Assembly (NCBI RefSeq): GCF_003367705.1
Contig: NZ_CP031425.1
Span: 1,922,001-1,986,000 of the forward strand
From: Microbacterium foliorum
Lineage (GTDB): Bacteria > Actinomycetota > Actinomycetes > Actinomycetales > Microbacteriaceae
DNA: 64,000 nucleotides
Reading direction: 5' to 3'
Part shown: positions 7,838 through 15,997 of the stretch, in pieces
Numbering within the stretch: the stretch's first letter is position 1
Layout of the letters: each line of letters opens with the position of its first letter
Translations under genes and position numbers: made by a program
The notes under the pieces: model-generated
The model's input: only the letters and a program-made list of their open reading frames with translations
Databases searched by the model: none
What the model was told of the DNA's origin: nothing

Positions 7838-8992
7838 ATGCGCCGTAAGCACGACAAATCGGAGCCGAAGAGAGTCTTCACCTCCGAGACTCCCCCGGCG
7901 CAGCCGAAGACCGCCGCCGCCGCGATCGCCCGCATCAACCCGTTCATGTACGGACTGCTCGGTGCGTTGGGGGTGCTCGTCGCCCTGATGCTCGGCGGGA
8001 TCGTCAATCAGCTGGCCACCGTGCTCGTCTACATCGGCGTCGCCATCTTCCTGGCCCTCGGGCTCGACCCCATCGTCGCGTTCATCGAGAGGAAGCTGCC
8101 TCGCCCCGCCGCGGTCGCCATCGTCGTCTCGGTGGTGGTGCTCGCGTTCGCCGGGATCATCCTGGCGATCGTGCCCATCGTCGTCGACCAGATCACCAAC
8201 CTGATCGACAACGGCCCCCAGATGGTCAAGGACATCCAGTCGGCCGCCTGGTTCACCGACCTCAACAGCCGGTTCGGATCTACCTTCGAGGACGCGGCCA
8301 ACGGCATCCTCTCGTTCCTGCAGGATCCGGGCAACCTCGCCGACATCGGCGGCGGAGTCTTCGCCGTCGGCGCGGGCATCGCTGGCGGATTCACCGGGGT
8401 CACCATCGTGCTGATCCTGACGCTGTACTTCATGGCGTCATTGCGCAGCATCAAACGCGTCGCCACGCGCTTCGTCCCCGCCTACCAGCGGGACACCTTT
8501 CACGGGCTGCTCGAGGACGTCTCCGGTGCCGTCGGCCGCTACGTGATGGGTCAGGCCAGCCTCGCGCTGATCAACGGCGTGCTGAGCCTGATCATGCTGA
8601 GCATCATCGGGGCCCCGGTCCCTGCGCTGCTCGCTCTCGTCGCCTTCATCGGATCGATGATCCCGCTCGTGGGTACGCTGAGCGCCTCGATCATCATCTC
8701 TCTCGTCTGCCTCATCGAGAGCCCGGTGACCGCGTTGATCGCGATCGGCTACTACCTGGTCTACATGCAGGTCGAGGCGTACATCCTGTCGCCGCGCATC
8801 ATGAACAAGGCCGTCGCCGTTCCCGGAGCCCTCGTGGTGATCGCCGCGGTCGCAGGAGGAGCACTCGGCGGCATCCTCGGCGCTCTCGTCGCGATCCCCG
8901 TGGCCGCGAGCGTCATCATCATCGTGCAGAAGGTCGTCTTCCCCACGCAGGACCAGAAGGTCGTGCCGCCGGGGACGCTCAGCGAACGGTGA
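7838..8992 (+). CDS. AI-2E family transporter
   Basis: A protein of about 384 residues with the AI-2E/PerM permease pattern. It has paired N-terminal membrane segments at about 33-75, then VAIVVSVVVLAFAGIILAIV, a central soluble stretch (about 110-165) rich in DQITNLIDNGP-type sequence, then four to five more segments with the conserved GSMIPLVGTLSASIIISLVC and YILSPRIMNKAVAVPGALVV blocks. The family contains autoinducer-2 exporters and Na+/H+ antiporters, so the substrate is open. The start is uncertain: GTG 7808, ATG 7823, 7826 and 7838 are in frame. 7838 is preferred because GGGGG lies five bases before it. It overlaps the convergent lipid kinase gene by 14 bases. Confidence 0.88.
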   Translation: MRRKHDKSEPKRVFTSETPPAQPKTAAAAIARINPFMYGLLGALGVLVALMLGGIVNQLATVLVYIGVAIFLALGLDPIVAFIERKLPRPAAVAIVVSVVVLAFAGIILAIVPIVVDQITNLIDNGPQMVKDIQSAAWFTDLNSRFGSTFEDAANGILSFLQDPGNLADIGGGVFAVGAGIAGGFTGVTIVLILTLYFMASLRSIKRVATRFVPAYQRDTFHGLLEDVSGAVGRYVMGQASLALINGVLSLIMLSIIGAPVPALLALVAFIGSMIPLVGTLSASIIISLVCLIESPVTALIAIGYYLVYMQVEAYILSPRIMNKAVAVPGALVVIAAVAGGALGGILGALVAIPVAASVIIIVQKVVFPTQDQKVVPPGTLSER

Positions 8993-9908
8993 GCGCGCCG
9001 GGGTCGACCCGCACGGAGAACGACGAGACCTCGCCGACCTCTTCGCCGTCGATCTCGAACGCCTGAGGCGACGAGAGGGTCACCGCGATCCGCTGCGCCG
9101 CGACATGGGTGGTCGAGTCGGTGCTGACGGCCTGGTCGACCGCGCCGAACAGGCGGCGCACGCCGTTCTCCCACACCAGGGAGCGCACGGTGTCGAGCCA
9201 CTGCAGCGGGCCGTCGGCGCTCACCAGCAGCATGTCGAGCTGGCCGTCGTCGATCAGGGCGTCGGGCAGCAGGCGGATGCCGCCCTGGACCATGCCGCAG
9301 TTGCCGATGAGCATGGTGTGACCGCGCAGCCCCTCCGGCTCGGCGTCGTCGAGCGTCAGCTCGATGTCGATCATCTCGGTGCCGGCGACCGCGCGACCCA
9401 TCGCCTCGACGTAGGCCAACCAGCCGGCGCGACTCTTGAGGTCGTCATCCGTCTCGACGAGCATCTGCGCGTCGATGCCGAACCCGACCATCACGACGAA
9501 CGCATGCTCGGCACCGCGGTGCTCCACCCATCCCATGTCGATCTTGCGGGATTCGCCCTCGAGCACGCGACGCAGCGCGGCGGGGATGTCATTGAGAGGC
9601 ACGTCGAGATTCCGTGCGAGCAGGTTTCCGGTGCCGCGGGGCACGATGCCCAGGGCGACGCCGGTGCCCGCGAGGCCCTCGGCGACCGCGCGCACCGTGC
9701 CGTCGCCACCGGCGGCGATCACCACGTCGCAGCCTTCGCTCGCGGCCTCTGCCGCCATGCCACGGCCCGGGTCTTCGGGAGTCGTCTCCCACCACTGCAC
9801 AGGGATGCCTTCGGCGTCGTTCTCGAACACCTCGGCCACCGCTGCCCGCAGCTTGTCGCCGCCGGGCTTCGAAGGGTTCCACACCACACCGAGCTTCGAG
9901 ATCGTCAT
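8979..9908 (-). CDS. Diacylglycerol/lipid kinase family protein
   Basis: A 309-residue protein with the DAGK catalytic domain. VVWNPSKPGGDK opens the fold, VVIAAGGDGTVRAVAEGLAG (about 63-82) holds the GGDGT nucleotide loop, and LGIVPRGTGNLLARNL holds the second conserved block. The C-terminal half (about 130-309) is the usual beta-sandwich, ending in FEIDGEEV-type sequence. It phosphorylates a lipid such as diacylglycerol or a related molecule at the membrane surface. It lies just downstream of glnE on the same strand, ten bases apart, so co-transcription is likely although no functional link is known. Confidence 0.92.
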   Translation of the reverse strand: MTISKLGVVWNPSKPGGDKLRAAVAEVFENDAEGIPVQWWETTPEDPGRGMAAEAASEGCDVVIAAGGDGTVRAVAEGLAGTGVALGIVPRGTGNLLARNLDVPLNDIPAALRRVLEGESRKIDMGWVEHRGAEHAFVVMVGFGIDAQMLVETDDDLKSRAGWLAYVEAMGRAVAGTEMIDIELTLDDAEPEGLRGHTMLIGNCGMVQGGIRLLPDALIDDGQLDMLLVSADGPLQWLDTVRSLVWENGVRRLFGAVDQAVSTDSTTHVAAQRIAVTLSSPQAFEIDGEEVGEVSSFSVRVDPGALTVR

Positions 9909-9917
9909 GAGATCAGG

Positions 9918-12893
9918 CTAGCCGTAGAACAGCTGCTCGAACGCCCGTCTGGCACGTCGCGTCACGCCGAGATAGTCGTCGTCGAGCACGCTCGCCGAGC
10001 GGTCGGGATAGCCCAGCAGTCGTCCGATCGCATCGAGCTCCCTGGGCCCGGTCGGCAGCACGTCGCTGGTCTTGCCCGTGAAGAGCGTGATGGCAGAGCG
10101 CAGGCGGCTCGACAGCAGCCACGCCTCCCGCAGCAGATCGGCCGACTCCGCAGGTACGAGCCCGGCGGTCACGGCGGCGTCCAGCGCTGCGAGCGTCGAC
10201 GTCGTGCGCAGCTCGGGCACGTCGTGTGCATGCTGCAGCTGCAGCAGCTGCACGAGCCACTCGACATCGCTCAGGGTGCCGGGGCCGAGCTTCAGATGCC
10301 GCCGGGGATCCACCCCCTGCGGCAGCCGTTCCCCCTCCACCCTGGCCTTGATGCGCTTGATCTCCCGGGTGCCCTGCAGGTCGATCTGCGCCGGGTAGCG
10401 GATGCTGTCCGCGAGGGCCGTGAACTTCTCGATCAGCGTCACGCTGCCCGCCACGCCGCGGGCCCGCAGCAGCGCCTGCGCCTCCCAGGAGAGCGACCAC
10501 CGGCGGTAGTACTCGGCGTACGCGTCGATCGAGCGCACCACCGGACCGTTGCGTCCCTCCGGGCGCAGATCGGCGTCGAGATCGAGCGGCACCCGGTGAT
10601 CCGTCAGATGCTCGCGCAGGCCCGAGACGATCCTGGTCGCCAGCGCCTGGGCCCGCTGCGGGTCGATCCCGTTGGCGTCGTACACGTAGAGGATGTCGGC
10701 GTCCGAGCCGAATCCGAGTTCCGCGCCGCCGAATCTCCCCATGCCGATGACGGCGAAGTCGAGCGCGTCGTCCTCGGCGGTCACGAACTCCCGGCGCACC
10801 GCACGCAGAGCTGCCTGGATCGTGGCATCCGTGATCTCGGTGAGCGAGGTGGCGATCTGCTCGATCGAGAGCACGTCGAGCACCCCGCCCATCGCGGTGC
10901 GCAGGAGCTCCCGACGCCGCAGCGCCCGGACCGCCTGCAGGGCATCGCCGATGTCACGATGGCGCGTCTGGATGGCGCGCGCCTCCTCATCGATCGCCGC
11001 TCCGCTGCGCGGTCGCAGCAGGTCGCTGCTGTCGAGCCAGGCCACCGATTCGGGGATCCACTCCATCAGCTCGCCCACATACCGCGACGACGACAGGAGT
11101 CGCGTGAGGCTCTCGGCCGCGCCGGACGAGTCGCGCAGCATTCGCAGGAACCAGGGAGTGTCGCCCAGTCGCTCGCTGATCCGGCGGAACGCGATCAGGG
11201 CGTAGTCGGGGTCGCTGCCGTCGGCGAACCAGCGCACCATCACGGGCATCAGGTGACGTTGGATGGTCGCCTTGCGGCTGAGACCGGTGGTGAGGGCCCC
11301 GATGTGTCGGAGCGCGCCCGCAGGATCACGGAAGCCGATCGCCATCAGGCGGTCGTGCGCCTGCGCGGTCGACAGCGTGCGCTGCTCTTCGGGCAGCGAG
11401 GCGACCGCACTGAGCAGCGGCCGGTAGAACAGGCGGGTATGGATGTCGCGGACCTCGCGGCGAACGCCCTCCCATCGCGCCCAGATGGCCTCGCCAGACT
11501 CGCCCAGCCCGGTGCTGCGCGCGAGGACGCGCAGCCCTGCGGGGGTACGCGGCATCAGGTGGGTGCGGCTCAGTTCCCGCAGCTGGAGGCGGTGCTCCAT
11601 CAGTCGGAGGATGCAGTAGTCGTCGGCGAACGACGCCGCCTCGGCGCGTCCGATGTAGCCGCCCTCGACCAGTGCATCGAGGGACTCCAGCGTGCCCCTC
11701 GTGCGCAGCCGCGTGTCGGTGAGGCCATGCACCAGCTGCAGCAGCTGCACCGTGAACTCGATGTCGCGAAGACCCCCGGCCCCCAGCTTCAGCTGGTAGG
11801 GAGCGTCTTCGGGGTCGATGTGCTCCATCACGCGCTCGCGCATGCGCTGCACGCTGTCGACGAAGTTCTCCCTCGCCGCGCTGGAGAAGATCTTCGGCTG
11901 CACTCCGGCGACGTACGCCTCGCCGAGCTCGGGATCGCCTGCCAGCGGACGCGCCTTCAGCAGCGCCTGGAACTCCCAGCTCTTCGCCCACCGGTCGTAG
12001 TACGCCAGGTGAGAGGCGAGCGACCGCACGAGCGCGCCCTGCTTGCCCTCCGGCCGCAGCGCCGCATCGACCTCCCAGAGCGGCGGTTCGACCTCGATGC
12101 CGCTGAGACCGCGCATGGTCTCGCGGGCGAGCCGCGTCGCGATGTCGATCGCCTTGGCCTCCGACACCACCTCTTCGTCGGCGGTGCCGCCGACGAAGAT
12201 CACGTCGACATCGCTGACGTAGTTCAGTTCCCTGGCGCCTGCTTTGCCCATGCCGATGATCGCGAGCTGCGTGGCGGCCACCTGCTCGTGGGTCAGCGAG
12301 TCGGCGAGACGGCGCCGGGCGATCGCCAACGACGCCTCGAGTGCCGCGCCCGCGATGTCGGCGAGGGCGGCGCTGACATCACCCACGATGCGCACCGGGT
12401 TGTGCACGGTGAGATCGATCGCCGCGATCGCCGCGAGATTGCGGCGGTAGGCCACGCGCAGGATGACCACCGCGTCGTCATCGCCGGACGCGGCGAAGCC
12501 GTCGACCGCGCCGACGGCGTCCAGCATCCGCTCACGCAGCTGCTGAGCCGTCGGAAGCTCGGCGGCCGCCTCGCCGAGCACCGCGATCTCGCCGGGGTGC
12601 CGCAGGAAGAAATCGGCGAATCCCTGTGAGGCGCCGAAGACGCGCCAGAGACGTCGCCGTGCCCGCGGGTCGGCGAACAGACCGGCGATGGCCGACGGAT
12701 CGCGGCGGGCGACGCGCAGCATCCCCTCCACCGCCGAGTCGGGATCGGCCCCGTCGGCCTCGCCGAGCAGCGTCGATCTCTCGAGACCGAGCAGCCCGGC
12801 GAGCTCCGCGAGATTGGCCGCGGCCTCACTGAGCTCGGCGAACCCGAGCCGTGCCAGCGCGGACAGGGAGACGGAGTCGTCCGAACGGGCCAT
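9918..12893 (-). CDS. glnE: Bifunctional glutamine synthetase adenylyltransferase/deadenylyltransferase
   Basis: A 991-residue GlnE. It contains two nucleotidyltransferase halves: the N-terminal half, with ELNYVSDVDVIFVGG around 215-230, is the deadenylylating domain, and the C-terminal half, with ELGFGSDADILYVYD around 718-732, is the adenylylating domain. Each has a GlnD/PII-uridylyltransferase-type helical region after it. The length is normal. It adds AMP to, or removes it from, the GlnA1 tyrosine in response to nitrogen status. Its ATG at 12893 lies ten bases after the stop of the second glutamine synthetase gene, so SPOR-like protein, GlnA2 and GlnE probably form one transcript, followed by the lipid kinase. 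Confidence 0.97.
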   Translation of the reverse strand: MARSDDSVSLSALARLGFAELSEAAANLAELAGLLGLERSTLLGEADGADPDSAVEGMLRVARRDPSAIAGLFADPRARRRLWRVFGASQGFADFFLRHPGEIAVLGEAAAELPTAQQLRERMLDAVGAVDGFAASGDDDAVVILRVAYRRNLAAIAAIDLTVHNPVRIVGDVSAALADIAGAALEASLAIARRRLADSLTHEQVAATQLAIIGMGKAGARELNYVSDVDVIFVGGTADEEVVSEAKAIDIATRLARETMRGLSGIEVEPPLWEVDAALRPEGKQGALVRSLASHLAYYDRWAKSWEFQALLKARPLAGDPELGEAYVAGVQPKIFSSAARENFVDSVQRMRERVMEHIDPEDAPYQLKLGAGGLRDIEFTVQLLQLVHGLTDTRLRTRGTLESLDALVEGGYIGRAEAASFADDYCILRLMEHRLQLRELSRTHLMPRTPAGLRVLARSTGLGESGEAIWARWEGVRREVRDIHTRLFYRPLLSAVASLPEEQRTLSTAQAHDRLMAIGFRDPAGALRHIGALTTGLSRKATIQRHLMPVMVRWFADGSDPDYALIAFRRISERLGDTPWFLRMLRDSSGAAESLTRLLSSSRYVGELMEWIPESVAWLDSSDLLRPRSGAAIDEEARAIQTRHRDIGDALQAVRALRRRELLRTAMGGVLDVLSIEQIATSLTEITDATIQAALRAVRREFVTAEDDALDFAVIGMGRFGGAELGFGSDADILYVYDANGIDPQRAQALATRIVSGLREHLTDHRVPLDLDADLRPEGRNGPVVRSIDAYAEYYRRWSLSWEAQALLRARGVAGSVTLIEKFTALADSIRYPAQIDLQGTREIKRIKARVEGERLPQGVDPRRHLKLGPGTLSDVEWLVQLLQLQHAHDVPELRTTSTLAALDAAVTAGLVPAESADLLREAWLLSSRLRSAITLFTGKTSDVLPTGPRELDAIGRLLGYPDRSASVLDDDYLGVTRRARRAFEQLFYG

Positions 12894-12902
12894 GCGCGAC
12901 GC

Positions 12903-14246
12903 TCAGAGCAGCTCGAGGTTGTTCTTCAGCTCCAGCGGGGTGACCTGGCCGCGGTAGGCCTCCCACTCCTTGCGCTTGTTGAGGAGCACGTAGTTGAACA
13001 CGGACTCGCCCAGTGTCTCGGCGACCAGCTCGGAGCTCTCCATGTACTCGAGCGCGTGGTCGAGACTCGCCGGCAGCGCGGCGTATCCCAGAGCGCGACG
13101 CTCGGCGTCGCTGAGTGACCACACGTTGTCCTCGGCCTCTGGTGGGAGCTCGTACTCCTCCTCGATGCCCTTGAGGCCCGCCGCGAGCATGAGCGCGTAC
13201 GCGAGATAGGGGTTCGCCGCGGAGTCGAGGGCGCGGTACTCGACGCGGGACGATCCGCCCTTGTTGGGCTTGTACATCGGCACGCGCACGAGAGCCGAGC
13301 GGTTGTTGTGGCCCCACGTGACGAAGCTGGGCGCTTCGTCACCGCCCCACAGACGCTTGTACGAGTTGACGAACTGGTTGGTCACGGCCGCCATCTCGTT
13401 GGCGTGACGCAGGAGTCCGGCGATGAAGTGCCGGCCGGTCTTCGACAGCTGGTACTTGGCGCCCTCCTCGTAGAAGGCGTTGCGCTCGCCCTCGAACAGC
13501 GACATATGCGTGTGCATGCCGCTTCCGGGGTGTCCGCTCAACGGCTTGGGCATGAACGTGGCGTACACGCCCTGCTCGATCGCGACCTCTTTGATGACCG
13601 TACGGAACGTCATCACGTTGTCGGCCATCGTCAGAGCATCCGCGTACCGCAGGTCGATCTCGTTCTGCCCTGGCCCACCCTCGTGGTGGCTGAACTCGAC
13701 CGAGATGCCGAGGTCTTCGAGCATGCGCACCGACCGCCGGCGGAAGTCGTGTGCGGTGCCGCCGGGCACGTTGTCGAAGTAGCCGGCGGAGTCGACGGGC
13801 ACGGGACCCTCGGGGCCGAACGACGACGACTTGAGCAGGTAGAACTCGATCTCGGGGTGCGTGTAGAAGGTGAATCCGGCGTCTGCCGCCTTCGCGAGCG
13901 TGCGCTTGAGCACGTGTCTCGGGTCGGAGACGGCGGGGCGTCCGTCGGGCGTCGTGATGTCGCAGAACATGCGCGCCGTCGGGTCGATCTCGCCGCGCCA
14001 CGGCAGCGTCTGGAAGGTGGTCGGGTCGGGCTGGGCGAGCAGGTCGGACTCGTAGCTGCGGGTCAGTCCCTCGATGGCCGAGCCGTCGAACCCGATCCCC
14101 TCGGCGAATGCGCCCTCGACCTCGGCCGGAGCGATCGCGACCGACTTCAGCGTTCCGATGACGTCGGTGAACCACAGTCGCACGAACTTGACGCCGCGCT
14201 CTTCGATCGTCCGGAGGACGAAATCCCTCTGCTTGTCCATCGTCAC
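12903..14246 (-). CDS. glnA: Second type I glutamine synthetase (GlnA2-like, GSI-alpha size)
   Basis: A 447-residue glutamine synthetase of the shorter group, 27 residues less than GlnA1. It keeps the catalytic motifs FDGSAIEGL, MPKPLSGHPGSGMHTHMSLF and NRSALVRVPMYKPNKGG. The C-terminal stretch EEYELPPEAEDNVWSLSDAE replaces the GlnA1 adenylylation segment, and this enzyme class is generally not adenylylated. In actinobacteria GlnA2 enzymes may be true synthetases or gamma-glutamyl ligases; the sequence alone does not decide. Its ATG overlaps the stop of the small upstream gene (ATGA), and glnE follows ten bases downstream. Confidence 0.94.
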   Translation of the reverse strand: MTMDKQRDFVLRTIEERGVKFVRLWFTDVIGTLKSVAIAPAEVEGAFAEGIGFDGSAIEGLTRSYESDLLAQPDPTTFQTLPWRGEIDPTARMFCDITTPDGRPAVSDPRHVLKRTLAKAADAGFTFYTHPEIEFYLLKSSSFGPEGPVPVDSAGYFDNVPGGTAHDFRRRSVRMLEDLGISVEFSHHEGGPGQNEIDLRYADALTMADNVMTFRTVIKEVAIEQGVYATFMPKPLSGHPGSGMHTHMSLFEGERNAFYEEGAKYQLSKTGRHFIAGLLRHANEMAAVTNQFVNSYKRLWGGDEAPSFVTWGHNNRSALVRVPMYKPNKGGSSRVEYRALDSAANPYLAYALMLAAGLKGIEEEYELPPEAEDNVWSLSDAERRALGYAALPASLDHALEYMESSELVAETLGESVFNYVLLNKRKEWEAYRGQVTPLELKNNLELL

Positions 14247-14458
14247 TCGGCGCCCGTGCCGGTACCGGAGTCCCAGCCGTTCTCGGCGGCCTCCTCGTCG
14301 GCCCAGGCGCGCGAGCGCTCCTGCAGCTTCTCCGGCGCGTGCGCCGCCTCAGCCTCGGTGTCGAAGGGACCGACACGGTCGGCGGACGGCGAGATCATGC
14401 CGAACTCGACCTGACGGGTCTCCAGGTTGTACCAGTACTTCTCATCGCCGTTCGACAT
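14243..14458 (-). CDS. Small SPOR-like acidic protein, first gene of the glnA2-glnE operon
   Basis: A 71-residue protein beginning MSNGDEKYWYNLETRQVEFG. The pattern YWYNLxTxQVE...VGPFDTxxEAAxA resembles a minimal SPOR-like or methionine-aminopeptidase-neighbour protein found across actinobacteria. The C-terminal third is acidic and probably disordered. The role is unknown. It overlaps glnA2 by four bases, so it is translated with it. GGGGA lies seven bases before its ATG, and TAGGAT at about 14487-14492 could be its -10. Confidence 0.75.
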   Translation of the reverse strand: MSNGDEKYWYNLETRQVEFGMISPSADRVGPFDTEAEAAHAPEKLQERSRAWADEEAAENGWDSGTGTGAE

Positions 14459-14526
14459 GGCCGTTCCCCTTCATACGTGTGTCATCGATCCTACTGGCGC
14501 TGGCGGCGGTCGCTAAGCTATCGACC

Positions 14527-15273
14527 ATGGCAAAAGCGATCGGCGTCGACATCGGCGGCACGGGAATCAAGGCGGGTCTGGTCGACCTCGAGCACGGCAC
14601 CATGGCATCGGACCGGGTGAGGGTCCCCACCCCGGCGGGCGCATCTCCGCAGGATGTGCTCCAGGCGGTGCAGACCGTGCTGAAGACCCTCGACGTGAAG
14701 GACGCGTCGCTTCCGCTGGGCGTGGCGTTCCCCGCGATCGTCAAGCGCGGCAAGACCCTCTCCGCCGCCAACGTGTCGAAGGAATGGATCGACTTCGACG
14801 CCGAGAAGTTCTTCCGCGACGGACTCGGCCGCAACATCGTCTTCGTGAACGATGCGGATGCCGCGGGCGTCGCCGAGGCCCGGCACGGCGCTGCCCGTGA
14901 CGTGCGCGGCTTCACCCTGCTCACCACGCTCGGCACCGGCATCGGCTCCGCGTTCCTGAACGACGGCGTGCTGCTTCCCAACACCGAGCTCGGGCACCTG
15001 AACTTCCGCGAGTACGAGTCGGTCGAGACCTTCGCCGCCACGTCTGCTCGCGAGCGCGAGGGCCTCAGCTGGTCGGAGTGGGCCGAGCGCCTGCAGGCCT
15101 TCTACTCGCACATCGAGTTCCTCTTCAGCCCCGACCTGTTCGTGGTCGGCGGCGGCGTCTCGAAGAACGCCGGCGACTTCCTGCCGCTGCTCGATCTCAA
15201 GACCCCGATCGTCCCGGCGATCCACCGGAACAATTCCGGCATCATCGGCGCAGCGTCGCTCGCCGGCGACTGA
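14527..15273 (+). CDS. ppgK: Polyphosphate glucokinase (ROK family)
   Basis: A 248-residue kinase that phosphorylates glucose using polyphosphate or ATP. MAKAIGVDIGGTGIKAGLVD is the phosphate-1 loop. FVNDADAAGVAEARHGAA carries the catalytic Asp, LTTLGTGIGSAFLNDGVLLP is the phosphate-2 region, and NTELGHLNF fits the PpgK-specific substrate loop. The length matches PpgK rather than the longer ROK regulators. A TAAGCT about 7 bases before the ATG, with no Shine-Dalgarno, suggests a leaderless transcript. The gene stands alone, divergent from the glnA2 operon. Confidence 0.94.
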   Translation: MAKAIGVDIGGTGIKAGLVDLEHGTMASDRVRVPTPAGASPQDVLQAVQTVLKTLDVKDASLPLGVAFPAIVKRGKTLSAANVSKEWIDFDAEKFFRDGLGRNIVFVNDADAAGVAEARHGAARDVRGFTLLTTLGTGIGSAFLNDGVLLPNTELGHLNFREYESVETFAATSAREREGLSWSEWAERLQAFYSHIEFLFSPDLFVVGGGVSKNAGDFLPLLDLKTPIVPAIHRNNSGIIGAASLAGD

Positions 15274-15304
15274 TCCGCCACTCGGGGAACGGCCGGGTCG
15301 GGCT

Positions 15305-15325
15305 CCTCACGATCAGATCGCGAGG
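15305..15325 (+). terminator. Candidate ppgK terminator
   Basis: A short hairpin, CCTC-a-CGAT / ATCG-c-GAGG with a 3-base loop, lies 32 bases after the ppgK stop. It is short and has one mismatch, so it is only a candidate. Confidence 0.35.
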
Positions 15326-15369
15326 CCCTGAGAACCTCGGACTTCCCTTTAGTTAGGTAACCTAGTAAC

Positions 15370-15510
15370 GTTCCCAGTAAGCAACCCGATCCCCCATTCG
15401 GGTGCGGGAACGATCCTTCCGACATCGCACAGCGCACGGTTCCCCAGACCGTCGTCGGACACATCGTTTACAGAGATCCGGCCCGGACCCCCCAGTGTCC
15501 GGGCCGGATC
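15370..15510 (+). ncRNA. Candidate 6C small RNA
   Basis: The plus strand has two stem-loops with cytosine-rich loops. One is ACCCGA-TCCCCCAT-TCGGGT at 15384-15403 (five C in a row). The other has a perfect 14-bp stem (15475-15488 with 15497-15510) whose apex starts with six C in a row. The actinobacterial 6C RNA family is defined by two hairpins with runs of about six C in the loops. The second stem could also act as the terminator. An AT-richer stretch with TAACCT and TAGTAA just upstream (15350-15370) fits a promoter. The ends are estimated. There is no convincing protein frame here. A covariance-model search with the 6C model would decide. Confidence 0.55.
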
Positions 15511-15610
15511 GCATTCCGAGGGAAGGCGTCTCGGACCTTCGGACTGTCGTCTCGCATCTTCGGACGCGCAGAGGACCCGTCACTCCGCTGTCGAATCGGG
15601 CCGGATGATG

Positions 15611-15971
15611 CGAATGGGTCGACCTGTACGCCGGGTTCTGTTCCGGGGTTCTTCGCCCCTTCGACGGCCATCTCTCTCGGCGACACGTTGCCGTGGCACT
15701 CTAGCGGTCTACCCGAGGACTCGGCGAGCCGCGTCAACATCCTCTGTCTGACCTTGCTCCGGACGAGGTTTACCTGGCGGGCCATGTCACCATGGCCCCC
15801 GGTGGTCTCTTACACCACCCTTTCACCCTTACCCCTTGCGGGGCGGTCTGCTCTCTGTGGCACTTTCTCGCGGATTGCTCCGGGTGGGCGTTACCCACCG
15901 TCCTGCCCTGAGGAGCCCGGACGTTCCTCGGTGCGGTTGCCCGCCACGCGGCCGTCCAGTCGACCCATTCG
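15611..15971 (-). ncRNA. rnpB: RNase P RNA (class A)
   Basis: The minus strand carries the universal RNase P RNA core: GAGGAACGTCCGGGCTC near the 5' end (P4/CR-IV region) and ACAGAACCCGGCGTAC near the 3' end (CR-V region). The termini pair as helix P1: CGAATGGGTCGAC at 15611-15623 is complementary to GTCGACCCATTCG ending at 15971. About 361 bases, normal for class A. It is the ribozyme that removes 5' leaders from tRNA precursors. It sits in the 720-base gap between ppgK and the PolA-like gene. Confidence 0.95.
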
Positions 15972-15997
15972 CAGATCCAGTCTACGACCAGGCCGCG

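Noticed and set aside
9105..12629. Very long open frame on the plus strand opposite glnE
   Set aside because: Composition is Arg/His/Gln-rich with no recognisable domain. It mirrors the glnE codon pattern, as usual in high-GC DNA.
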